This document shows positions 37,019 to 48,768 of a stretch of 64,000 nucleotides of DNA, in pieces. Below the pieces are notes generated by a model. It saw only the letters and a list, made by a program, of their open reading frames with translations. It was not told where the DNA came from and did no database searches. The DNA comes from Jiangella mangrovi (lineage in GTDB: Bacteria > Actinomycetota > Actinomycetes > Jiangellales > Jiangellaceae). Both the position numbers and the translations under genes were made by a program. The stretch lies in assembly GCF_014204975.1 (NCBI RefSeq), contig NZ_JACHMM010000001.1:7068037-7132036 (forward strand), in the 5' to 3' direction. Position 1 is the first letter of the stretch; the number at the start of each line of letters is the position of its first letter.

Positions 37019-37885
37019 TCAGCGCGGGCTGATCACCGCGGCCAGCATGCCCGGCCCGACGTGCGCCCCGATGACGGCACCCACCTCGGTCACCACCACG
37101 GTCCCGACCGACGGAAGCCGGTCGGCCAGGCGGGCGGCCAGCTCGTCGGCGCGGCCGGCGTTGTCGAGGTGGTGCACCGCCACGTCGACCCGCCCACCCT
37201 TCCCGGCCTCCGAACCCGCCACCGCCCGCGCGACCGCGAGGTCCTCGAGCCGCGCCCGCGCCCGTGCCGACGTGCGGACCTTCTCGAGCAGGTCGACCCA
37301 GCCGTCGCGCAGGTGGAGCAGCGGCTTGATCGCCAGCGCCGTCCCCACGACGGCAGAAGCAGCGCCGACGCGGCCGCCGCGGCGCAGGTACTCCAGCGTG
37401 TCCACGTAGAAGAAGGCCGACGACCGCACCGCCCGGTCCAGCGCCAGCGCCGCCACTTCGTCCGCCATCAGCCCGCGCGAAGCCGCGTCAGCGGCCACCA
37501 GCACCGCGAACCCGAGCCCCATGCCCAGCGACCGCGAGTCGACGACGTGCACGGGGACCGGCGCGTCGCGGGCCGCCAGCCGGGCCGCGTCCGCCGTCCC
37601 CGACAGGCTGCCGGAGATGTGCACCGACACGACGGCCGTGGAGCCCGAAGCGGCGAGCGACTCGTACACGTCCAGGAACGCCCGCGGGCTCGGCCGCGAC
37701 GTCGTCACCGGCACATGCGACCGCAACGCCGCCGCGACCTCCCGAGGACCGAAACCAGAGTCCTCGTCGACGGCGACACCGTCGACCACCACCTGCAGCG
37801 GCACCACCCGGAGGCCGTGCGACTCCACGTCGCCGGCCGCCAGGTGTGCCGTCGAGTCCGTGACGACCGCGACCCGCCCCGTCAA
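37019..37885 (-). CDS. DegV family fatty-acid-binding protein
   Basis: A 288-residue DegV protein (VAVVTDSTAHLAAGDVESHGLRVVPLQVVVDG at the start; VTTSRPSPRAFLDVYE; VSVHISGSLSGTADAARLA; YLRRGGRVGAASAVVGTALAIKPLL). The Ser/Thr pairs in TTSRPS and ISGSLSGT bind the carboxylate of a fatty acid. Relatives serve as fatty-acid-kinase substrates (FakB); no fakA is in the window. TTG at 37885 is the start closest to family length, four bases after the leuS stop, so the two genes are coupled. Confidence 0.9.
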   Translation of the reverse strand: MTGRVAVVTDSTAHLAAGDVESHGLRVVPLQVVVDGVAVDEDSGFGPREVAAALRSHVPVTTSRPSPRAFLDVYESLAASGSTAVVSVHISGSLSGTADAARLAARDAPVPVHVVDSRSLGMGLGFAVLVAADAASRGLMADEVAALALDRAVRSSAFFYVDTLEYLRRGGRVGAASAVVGTALAIKPLLHLRDGWVDLLEKVRTSARARARLEDLAVARAVAGSEAGKGGRVDVAVHHLDNAGRADELAARLADRLPSVGTVVVTEVGAVIGAHVGPGMLAAVISPR

Positions 37886-37889
37886 GGGG

Positions 37890-40739
<2,850 letters not shown>

Positions 40740-40778
40740 CGGAATTCGTCCCTCATCTGTGGGTGTCGGGGCCTGGAA

Positions 40779-40809
40779 CAAAAGAAAGACCCCTCACGCA
40801 GGAGGGGTC
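40779..40809 (-). terminator. attenuator terminator in leuS leader
   Basis: Read on the minus strand, GACCCCTC (40809-40802) pairs with GAGGGGTC (40795-40788), followed by CTTTCTTTTG, a U tract rare in such GC-rich DNA. It lies 40 bp before the leuS start and 43 bp after the leader peptide stop. The segment GTCGGCGCGGC just before it can pair with GCCGCGCTGAC at the end of the leader frame, giving an alternative structure. Confidence 0.85.
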
Positions 40810-40851
40810 AGCCGCGCCGACGTGACGCCGCTGGAGGGCGTCCGCTACCAG

Positions 40852-40887
40852 TCAGCGCGGCCCGATAAGGAGCAGCAGGCCTCGCAC
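40852..40887 (-). CDS. leuS leader peptide (MRGLLLLIGPR)
   Basis: An 11-codon frame: GTG at 40887, four consecutive Leu codons CTG CTG CTC CTT, stop TGA at 40852. The -10-like TATCCT at 40894-40899 is six bases upstream, so the transcript probably starts at the GTG with no 5' leader, a frequent actinobacterial mode. Stalling at the Leu codons would change the pairing that competes with the terminator at 40788-40809. The frame, the codons and the terminator are seen; regulation is inferred. Confidence 0.8.
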   Translation of the reverse strand: MRGLLLLIGPR

Positions 40888-40922
40888 ATTGTCAGGATAG
40901 CGCACTCGTCCCCCTAGGGTGT

Positions 40923-42143
40923 GTGGCCATGGACGTCCCGGGCTGGGTGTGGGTCCCGACGGTGGCCGCGATCGTCGCGCTGCTGGCCTTCGACTACGTG
41001 TTCCACGTGCGCCGGGCCCACGTTCCGTCCCTGCGCGAGGCGGCGGTGTGGTCGGCGCTCTACGTCGGCATCGCGGTGGCGTTCGGCGTCGGCGTGCTGA
41101 TCCTCGGCGGCACCACCATGGGCGCGGAGTACTTCGCCGGCTACATCACCGAGAAGGCGCTCTCGGTCGACAACCTGTTCGTGTTCCTGATCCTGCTGCA
41201 CAGCTTCCGGGTGCCGCGGGAGTACCAGCAGAAGGCGCTGCTGTTCGGCATCACGTTCTCGCTGATCGCCCGGACCGGCCTGATCTTCGTCGGTTCGGCG
41301 CTGATCAACACGTTCGCCTGGGTGTTCTACCTGTTCGGGATCGCCCTGCTGCTGACGGCGGGCAACATGCTGAAGCCGAGTGGCGGCGAGCCGGACGAGG
41401 GCGAGAACATCGCCGTGCGCACGGCCCGGCGGTTCTTCCACACCAGCCCGTCCTTCGACGGCGGCCGGCTGTTCACCGAGCGCGGCGGGCGCCGCGTGAT
41501 GACGCCGATGCTGCTGGTCATGGTGGCGCTGGCCGGCACCGACGTGCTGTTCGCGCTGGACTCGATCCCGGCGATCTTCGGGCTCACGCAGAACGTCTAC
41601 CTGGTCTTCACCGCCGTCGCGTTCTCGCTGCTCGGGCTGCGCCAGCTGTACTTCCTCATCGACGGCCTGCTGGACCGGCTGATCTACCTGTCCTACGGGC
41701 TGGCCGTGATCCTGGGATTCATCGGCGTCCGGCTCATCCTGCACGCGCTGCACGAGAACAACCTGCCGTTCGTCAACGACGGGCAGCCGGTCGAGGTGGC
41801 CGAACTCAGCACCGGGCTCTCGCTGGCGGTGATCGTGGTGGTCCTCGTGGTGACGGTGGTGGCGTCGCTGGTCAGCCGCACGGGCCGGGCGCAGACGGCG
41901 ATCGCCAACGCCCGGCGGCACGCGACGGCCTACCTCGACTCGGAGTACACCGCCGACCCCGCCGAGCGGGAGCGGATCTTCCAGTGCCTCGTCGACGAGA
42001 AGGTCGAGATCGTGAAGCTCGGCCCGAAGTACAAGCAGATGGCCAGGGACGCCGAGGGGCTGCTCGACCTGGTGGAGCGAGCGCACGACAGCCACGAGGC
42101 GGCGGCCGCCCGCGGCGAGACCCCCGCCGGCGACCACCACTGA
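40923..42143 (+). CDS. TerC family membrane protein
   Basis: A 406-residue integral membrane protein with about eight to nine spans and the TerC signatures EYFAGYITEKALSVDNLFVF (acidic residues in membrane) and ALAGTDVLFALDSIPAIFGLT. TerC proteins are tied to tellurium resistance and metal (manganese) export during membrane-protein secretion. A soluble tail (about 330-406) follows the last span. GTG at 40923 or ATG at 40929 may be the start. It is divergent from the leuS leader and convergent to the VKOR gene, whose stop is one base away. Confidence 0.9.
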   Translation: MAMDVPGWVWVPTVAAIVALLAFDYVFHVRRAHVPSLREAAVWSALYVGIAVAFGVGVLILGGTTMGAEYFAGYITEKALSVDNLFVFLILLHSFRVPREYQQKALLFGITFSLIARTGLIFVGSALINTFAWVFYLFGIALLLTAGNMLKPSGGEPDEGENIAVRTARRFFHTSPSFDGGRLFTERGGRRVMTPMLLVMVALAGTDVLFALDSIPAIFGLTQNVYLVFTAVAFSLLGLRQLYFLIDGLLDRLIYLSYGLAVILGFIGVRLILHALHENNLPFVNDGQPVEVAELSTGLSLAVIVVVLVVTVVASLVSRTGRAQTAIANARRHATAYLDSEYTADPAERERIFQCLVDEKVEIVKLGPKYKQMARDAEGLLDLVERAHDSHEAAAARGETPAGDHH

Positions 42144-42144
42144 C

Positions 42145-42780
42145 TCAGAAGACGAGGTACCAGCGGTCCCAGAACTCGATGGTGATGAGGATCGCGAGGA
42201 TGAGGAACCAGACGGTGACGATGAGGCCGCGGCTCTCGACGACGGCCTTGCGCAGCCACGCGGGCGCCTTGAGGTGACCCTCGGAGAGGTTGTAGCCCGT
42301 CGTGTACACGAAGATCGGGATGGTGACGACCCACACGACCATGCAGTACGGGCACAGTGCGCCGATGTAGTACGTGGTCTGGGTGAACAGCCAGGTGACG
42401 AAGACCGCGCCGCCCAGCGCGCCGGCGTTGAGGCCGAGCCAGAACCAGCGCGGCAGTGTGGCGCCCGTCAGCGCGACCACCCCGGCCGTGACGACGATGG
42501 GGAACGCCGCGACGCCGATGACGGGGTTGGGGAAGCCGAACAGCGACCCCTGCCAGCTGTCCATGACCGCACCGCAGGTGAGCACGGGGTTGAAGCTGCA
42601 CGACGGGGTGTGGTTCGGATCTTGGAGGACCCAGACGCGCTCGATGATGAGCATCGCCGAGGCGACCGTGCCGATGGCCCCGCCGATGGCGAGCAGCCAG
42701 CCGAGGACCTTGATCGAGGCCCGCGTCTCAGGCAGCTCGAACTCGGCGTCCTCGAGGTGTTCCTTCTCCTGCACGGCCAT
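42145..42780 (-). CDS. vitamin K epoxide reductase (VKOR) family protein
   Basis: A 211-residue membrane protein with five hydrophobic segments. The redox motif C143-PY-C146 and the loop cysteines C61 and C69 are the four conserved cysteines of VKOR homologues, which re-oxidise DsbA-type thioredoxins with quinone to form disulfides in exported proteins. No DsbA-like fusion domain is present, so the partner must be encoded elsewhere. It could serve the many secreted Cys-containing proteins of this window. A single-gene unit. Confidence 0.92.
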   Translation of the reverse strand: MAVQEKEHLEDAEFELPETRASIKVLGWLLAIGGAIGTVASAMLIIERVWVLQDPNHTPSCSFNPVLTCGAVMDSWQGSLFGFPNPVIGVAAFPIVVTAGVVALTGATLPRWFWLGLNAGALGGAVFVTWLFTQTTYYIGALCPYCMVVWVVTIPIFVYTTGYNLSEGHLKAPAWLRKAVVESRGLIVTVWFLILAILITIEFWDRWYLVF

Positions 42781-42901
42781 GAGTCACCCAGTGATGATCG
42801 TAGGTATCCGACGGACCATCAACGTACGCTACCCGCCTGGGGTGCCCGACGACAGATCACGAATCGGTTCCGCACCACGGTGATATGCGAGGATTGCGGC
42901 A

Positions 42902-43633
42902 ATGCACTGGTCCGGGCGACATCGCTCCGGCGGCCCGCTGGCGGCCGCCGTCGTCGCCCTGGCCGCGCTCCTGGTGGTGCTGGCGCTGGCCTCCGGCCCG
43001 GTCGACGTGCAGGAGCCCGGCTGGCTCGGCGATGGTGGGGTCACGGGCGACGTCGTGCCGCTGGAGCCAGGGCCCACCGCATCGGCCGCGCCGACCGAGG
43101 AGCCGGTGCTCGACGACGGCGCTCCCGGCATCGACGTGCCCTGGCAGGTCGTCGTGCTGGCGGCCGTCGCCGCCGCCGTCTACCTCGTCTACTGCATCGT
43201 GCGCCGGGTGGTGCCGGACCTCCGGCTGCGAGCCGCCCGCCGCCGGACCCCGCTCGGCGGCCACGTCGAGGCGCTGCCCGATCCGGTCGAGGACCTGCGC
43301 GACGGCGCCCGCTCGGCCGCGACGGCCCTCAGCGGGCCGGCGCCGGACGCCGCGGCCGCCGTCATCGCCGCCTGGCTGGCGCTGGAGTCGGCGGCGGCCG
43401 GCAGCGGTGCGGCGCGCGGCCCGGCCCAGACGCCCACCGAGTTCACCGCCGCGCTGCTGCGCCGGCACCACGCCGACCCGGACGCCGTCGCGACCCTGCT
43501 GGGCCTCTACCACCGGGCCCGGTTCGCCGTCCGCCCCGATCTCGGCGCCCAGGACGTCGAGGCGGCCCGGCACGCACTGGAGACGCTGGTGGGGACGCTC
43601 GGATCGGCGAGCACGGTGGGAGGCGCCGGGTGA
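42902..43633 (+). CDS. DUF4129 domain membrane protein
   Basis: First gene of a five-gene operon. The 243-residue protein has two membrane spans (about 12-30 and 80-103) and a C-terminal DUF4129 region (IAAWLALESAAAGSG...RGPAQTPTEFTAALLRRHHAD...LYHRARFAV), the domain usually at the end of transglutaminase-like proteins next to MoxR/DUF58. Here it stands without the transglutaminase part. ATG at 42902 gives a short N-terminus before the first span. Its stop overlaps the next start by four bases. Confidence 0.85.
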   Translation: MHWSGRHRSGGPLAAAVVALAALLVVLALASGPVDVQEPGWLGDGGVTGDVVPLEPGPTASAAPTEEPVLDDGAPGIDVPWQVVVLAAVAAAVYLVYCIVRRVVPDLRLRAARRRTPLGGHVEALPDPVEDLRDGARSAATALSGPAPDAAAAVIAAWLALESAAAGSGAARGPAQTPTEFTAALLRRHHADPDAVATLLGLYHRARFAVRPDLGAQDVEAARHALETLVGTLGSASTVGGAG

Positions 43634-44111
43634 GCCGCGGGATGGTCGTCCGCGCCGTGCTGCTCGGCGCGGCCGCCGGGCTGTTGGCCTGGGCGTTCGG
43701 CGTCCAGGGCGTGCGGCCCGCGGTCATCGCCCTCTGCGTCGCGGCCGGGGTCGCGGCGACGCTCGGCATCCCGGCCGGCTGGTACGGCACCTGGCCGGAC
43801 CGCCCGCACGCGCCGTCGGGCGGCGGCTCCGCCCAGGTCTGGCGGCTGGCGAACCGGCTGCGCCGCTACGAGAACGACTACGACCCCGCCCTGCAGCACC
43901 GGCTGCGCTCGCTCGCCGCGACCCGGCTGCGCCGCCTGGGCGCCGAGTGGGACGACCCGCGTGCGGTCCGGGCACTCGGCGCCGACGTGCACGCGGCGCT
44001 GTCGGAGGGGACGCTGCGCCCGAGCCTGCGCGACGCCGACGCCGTCGTCACCGCCATCGAACGACTCGACCAGCACCGCACGCTCGACCAGCCCGGCGAA
44101 GGAGCCCGCCC

Positions 44112-44115
<4 letters not shown>
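43630..44115 (+). CDS. small membrane protein of MoxR operon
   Basis: A 161-residue protein with two N-terminal membrane spans (about 6-25 and 28-47) and a soluble helical, Arg-rich tail (VWRLANRLRRYENDYDPALQHRLRSLAA). No family is certain; proteins of this form are regularly found between DUF4129 and MoxR genes in actinobacteria. The GTG at 43630 overlaps the previous stop (GTGA), and its stop overlaps the moxR ATG, so translation is coupled. Confidence 0.8.
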
Positions 44116-45089
<974 letters not shown>

Positions 45090-45102
45090 CCGGGGACGCC
45101 CG

Positions 45103-46443
45103 ATGATCCGCGAGTACCGCTGGCGGGCCAGCCCGGCCCTGGCGCGGTCGCTGCTGCTGCCGGCGCTGCTGGCCGCTACGGGCGTGACGCTCGGCCGCGC
45201 CGACCTGGTGCTGCTGGGCGTCCCGCTGGTCGCCGGCACCGCGCTGGCGCTGGGCGGGACGGCCGGACGCCGGGGCCGCCGCCCGCCGCCGGACGTGCGC
45301 GCCACCGGCCCGCGGGTCATGGACGTCGGGCTGCCGGCGGCGGTCGCCGTCGTCGTCGGGCCGTCCGACGCCCAGCTGGTCACGACGGTCCTCGCCGCGG
45401 CCGAGACCGGGGCCGAGGCGCACACCGTCACCGTCGCCGCCCCCGAATCCGCCGAGCGGCAGCTGGTGACCGAGGTGACGTCGGCGCTGTGGGGCTCCCA
45501 GCTGCTGGCCCGGCCGGACCACCTCGCGGCCGCCGCCGACGGCCTGCTCGTGGCCGGCCCGGTGCCGGGGACGGCGACGACGGCGCAAGTGCTGCCCGGG
45601 GTCGCCGCCGCGTTGCCGCCCGGGGCACTGCCGCCGCGGCCGGCCGGCATGGTCGGCGCACACCGGACCCGCCGTCCCGGCGAGGGCACCGAGCTGCACG
45701 ACGTGTCGCCGTTCCAGCCCGGCGACCGGCTGCGGCGCATCGACTGGCGGGTGACGGCGCGGCAGGCCGGCCCGCGCGAGACGCTCTTCGCCCGGCACAC
45801 GCTGGTCGATGCCGACGCCGACGTCGTGTGCTGCCTGGACAACCGGTTCGACCTGGGTGCCGACGTCGCGACCTGGCTCGAGGTCGCCGCGACGCACGAG
45901 GGCGACCACGCGCCGGCCCGCAGCAGCATCGACATCGCCGTCGACACCGTCGCGTCGGTCGCGGCCGCCTACATCGAGCACGGCGACCGCGTCGGCGTCC
46001 TCGACCTCGCCCGCCCCCTCGACCCCGTCCACCTCGGCAGCGGCCGACGGCACCTGCTGCGGCTGCGCACGCACCTGGCCCGGCACACCCGGCGGCCCGG
46101 CTCCGGCGACGCGCTGCCGGCGCCACGGCACGCGCCGCCGCTGCCGCCCGGCGCGATCGTGGTGGTCACCTCGGTCTTCCTCGACGACGCGCCCGGCACG
46201 CTCGCCGTCACCTGGCGGCGGCGCGGGCACCCGGTGCTCGTGGTGGACGTGCTGCCGTCCCCGCTGTCGGTCGACGGCGTCGACGCCGCGACGGCGCTGG
46301 CCGCCCGGCTGGTGCTGGCGGAGCGGCAGGAGCGGATCCGCGCCCTCGAGGCGGCCGGCGTTCCGGTCAGCGCGGCCGACCCGGCAGCACTGGCGCTCAG
46401 CCTCGCCCGGCTGCGCCGCCACGCCCGCGGAGTCCGCCGATGA
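45103..46443 (+). CDS. DUF58 domain protein
   Basis: A 446-residue protein with two N-terminal membrane spans (about 13-50) and a DUF58 region with HDVSPFQPGDRLRRIDWRVTAR (about 205-226), the family signature, followed by a VWA-like alpha/beta domain (DADADVVCCLDNRFD, IVVVTSVFLDD). The first VWA motif lacks the usual DxSxS, reading CLDNRFD, so metal binding may be weak. It is the usual MoxR client. The last gene of the operon overlaps its stop by four bases. Confidence 0.88.
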   Translation: MIREYRWRASPALARSLLLPALLAATGVTLGRADLVLLGVPLVAGTALALGGTAGRRGRRPPPDVRATGPRVMDVGLPAAVAVVVGPSDAQLVTTVLAAAETGAEAHTVTVAAPESAERQLVTEVTSALWGSQLLARPDHLAAAADGLLVAGPVPGTATTAQVLPGVAAALPPGALPPRPAGMVGAHRTRRPGEGTELHDVSPFQPGDRLRRIDWRVTARQAGPRETLFARHTLVDADADVVCCLDNRFDLGADVATWLEVAATHEGDHAPARSSIDIAVDTVASVAAAYIEHGDRVGVLDLARPLDPVHLGSGRRHLLRLRTHLARHTRRPGSGDALPAPRHAPPLPPGAIVVVTSVFLDDAPGTLAVTWRRRGHPVLVVDVLPSPLSVDGVDAATALAARLVLAERQERIRALEAAGVPVSAADPAALALSLARLRRHARGVRR

Positions 46444-46862
46444 CGGCGCCGGCCGGAGCCATGGGCGCGGTGCTGCCCGGGTGGACGCTGCGGGTGGCGC
46501 TGGGCGCGTCGGTGCTGGTGACCGTGCTGGCCGTGGCGGGCTGGACCTCGGTGTCGCCGTTCGCGCTGGCGCTGGCCGTCCTCGTCGGCGGCGTGGCGGT
46601 GGCGCTGCCGGTCTCGCACATGGCGACGGCGTTCCTGGCGCTCTGCGGGCTGTGCGGCCTGGCCGCCGACGGCGCGATCACCGGCTGGCTGAGCCTCGCC
46701 GTGCTGGGCGCGCACGCCACCCACGTCACCGCCGCTTTGGCCGCCGTCGTGCCCGCCGGGGCGCCGGTCGAACGGGGCGCGCTACGGCCATCGCTGGAAC
46801 GGTTCATCCTCGCCCAGGCGGCCGGTCAGCTGGTCGTCCTGCTCGCCTGGGCCCTCACCTGA
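46440..46862 (+). CDS. small membrane protein closing the MoxR operon
   Basis: A 140-residue protein with four hydrophobic segments and few polar residues. Not assignable to a named family, but a membrane protein at this place follows DUF58 in related operons. ATG at 46440 overlaps the DUF58 stop. The convergent aminotransferase gene ends 18 bp further on. Confidence 0.75.
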   Translation: MTAPAGAMGAVLPGWTLRVALGASVLVTVLAVAGWTSVSPFALALAVLVGGVAVALPVSHMATAFLALCGLCGLAADGAITGWLSLAVLGAHATHVTAALAAVVPAGAPVERGALRPSLERFILAQAAGQLVVLLAWALT

Positions 46863-46880
46863 GCGGTCTGGGTTGGGCCG

Positions 46881-48608
46881 TCAGGGGCGGGCGCAGCGGT
46901 CGTCGACGAGGACCTCGACCGACGGGTCGGCGGCGACGACGCAGGACGGCGGCAGGGTGAACCAGCGCAGCGCCTCGAAGTCGGCCGACAACCCCGTCGG
47001 GCCGTCCTCGACGACGTCCGGCCGGGCGGACAGGACGGCCCGCGCGTCGGACAGGTGCGCCGCCAGCGCGTCCTCGCCCATCCGCTCGTGCCGCTCCGCC
47101 TCCACAAGGGAGCCGGCGTCGTCGTAACGCAGCCCGGTCAGCCGGACCGGCGGGCGCGACGTGCCCTCGCGGTGCCGCCACAGCCCGGTGTGCGGGTCGA
47201 ACCCGTAGTCGGGCAGCAGGCGGTACCCGTCGCGGGCGATGAGCGAGACCGCGTCGACCAGGTAGTCGCGGACGGTGTCGGAGATGAAGTAGTTGAAGTT
47301 CAGCCGGGTCCAACCGGGCTTGATGCCCTCGCAGCCGACGCCCACCACGTCGCGGAAACCGCGGGACTCGACCGGGCCGACGGACAGCAGCCGGTGGCCG
47401 TACGGGCCGGCGCAGGAGCAGCCGCCGCGGGCCTGGATGCCGAAGAGGTCGTTGAGCAGCGCGACGACGAAGTTGTGGTGCAGGAACCGGTCGCCGTGGC
47501 GGATGCGGAACGACACGATGGACAGCCGCGCGACGTCGGGGTTGCCGAGCACGTCGACCTGCGGGACCTCGCTCCACCGCTGCAGCGCGTGCCGCCAGAG
47601 CGCCTCCTCGCGCTCCTGGATGAGGTCGGTGCCGACGGCGTCCTTGAGGCCGAACACCAGGCCGGCGCGGATCGACTCGACGATGGCCGGGGTGCCGCCC
47701 TCTTCGCGGGCGACGGGGTCGTCGAGGTAGCGGTGCTCGTCGGGGCTGACGAACTCGACGGTGCCGCCGCCGGGAACCGTCGGGACCTGGTTCTGCACCA
47801 GCGCGCGGTCGACGACCAGGACGCCGGGGGTCTGCGGGCCGCCCACGAACTTGTGCGGCGACACGAAGATCGCGTCCTTGTGGTCACCGGCGCCGGACGC
47901 GCTCTCGGCCATGCGGATCGGGACGTAGGGCGCGGCGGCGGCGTAGTCCCAGAACGACAGCGCGCCGTGCTCGTGCAACAGCGCCGCGATGCGGTCGGTG
48001 TTGGTCAGCACGCCGGTGACGTTGGACGCGGCGGAGAAGCTGCCGATGCGCACCGGCCGGTCGGCGTAGGCGCGCAGCAGCTGGTCCAGCTGCGCGAGGT
48101 CGATGTGGCCGTCGGCGTCGGTGTCGACGGCGACGACGTCGGCGATGGTCTCGCGCCAGGGCAACTCATTGGAGTGGTGCTCGTACGGCCCGACGAACAC
48201 CACCGGCCGGTTGGCGGGGACGTCGTACACGACGCCGTGCCGCTTGGCCGCACCGGCGGGCAGGCGCAGCTCGAGGATGCCGATGAGCTTGTTGACGGCG
48301 GACGTGGCGCCGGAGCCGGTGAACACGACGAGGTGGTCGTCGGTGCCGCCCACCGACGACCGGATGGTGCGCCGGGCGTCCTCGCGCAGCAGCGTCGTCT
48401 GCAGCCCGGTGCCGGAGCTCTCGGTGTGGGTGTTGGCGTAGAGCGGCAGCACCTGCTCGCGGACGAAGTCCTCGATGAAGTCCAGCGACCGCCCCGACGC
48501 GGTGTAGTCGGCGTAGGTCATGCGGCGGGCGCCGTACGGCCCGTGCAGGACCTCGCCCTCGCCGATGATGCCGCTGCGGATCCGCTCGATCAGCGACGTC
48601 GCGACCAT
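46881..48608 (-). CDS. class V aminotransferase / cysteine desulfurase-like protein
   Basis: A 575-residue PLP enzyme. VFTGSGATSAVNKLIGIL binds the cofactor phosphate, NVTGVLTNTDRIAALLHEHGALSFWDYAAAAPY contains the PLP aspartate, and SPHKFVGGPQTPGVLV has the Schiff-base lysine. GGCSCAGPYGHRLL holds cysteines in a place where desulfurases have their active-site loop, so it may act on a sulfur substrate, but the C-terminal 130 residues are extra compared with SufS. The ATG at 48608 has GAGAGGGGG seven nt upstream. Divergent from phoX1. Confidence 0.85.
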   Translation of the reverse strand: MVATSLIERIRSGIIGEGEVLHGPYGARRMTYADYTASGRSLDFIEDFVREQVLPLYANTHTESSGTGLQTTLLREDARRTIRSSVGGTDDHLVVFTGSGATSAVNKLIGILELRLPAGAAKRHGVVYDVPANRPVVFVGPYEHHSNELPWRETIADVVAVDTDADGHIDLAQLDQLLRAYADRPVRIGSFSAASNVTGVLTNTDRIAALLHEHGALSFWDYAAAAPYVPIRMAESASGAGDHKDAIFVSPHKFVGGPQTPGVLVVDRALVQNQVPTVPGGGTVEFVSPDEHRYLDDPVAREEGGTPAIVESIRAGLVFGLKDAVGTDLIQEREEALWRHALQRWSEVPQVDVLGNPDVARLSIVSFRIRHGDRFLHHNFVVALLNDLFGIQARGGCSCAGPYGHRLLSVGPVESRGFRDVVGVGCEGIKPGWTRLNFNYFISDTVRDYLVDAVSLIARDGYRLLPDYGFDPHTGLWRHREGTSRPPVRLTGLRYDDAGSLVEAERHERMGEDALAAHLSDARAVLSARPDVVEDGPTGLSADFEALRWFTLPPSCVVAADPSVEVLVDDRCARP

Positions 48609-48698
48609 CAGGTCCCCCTCTCCCCGTCGGTCCAGCATGCACCCTCGGGACCCCGCCTGGCACCCGAGAAAGCCTTGACACACGTTTCGTGACTTTTT

Positions 48699-48716
48699 GG
48701 TAGCCAACGGGTGAAT
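48699..48716. promoter_or_regulatory. PHO-box-like repeat between aminotransferase and phoX1
   Basis: On the minus strand ATTCACC-CGTT-GGCTACC resembles the actinomycete PhoP box GTTCACC-N4-GTTCACC (6 of 7 and 5 of 7 matches). It sits 53-70 bp before the phoX1 start, with a TTGACA at 48675-48680 and a -10-like TACGCT at 48724-48729 near it. Orientation is opposite to phoX1, so the assignment is tentative. Confidence 0.35.
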
Positions 48717-48768
48717 GTTTACCTACGCTGTGACACCACGTTCGCGCCTCCGGCGGAGGGAGTCACCG

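Noticed and set aside
40740-40920. leuS leader considered as a T-box riboswitch
   Set aside because: No T-box sequence or stem I specifier loop is visible; the Leu-rich leader peptide explains the region better.
40896-42145. Start of terC at ATG 40929 instead of GTG 40923
   Set aside because: Both are possible and differ by two residues; no ribosome site decides, so the longer form was given.
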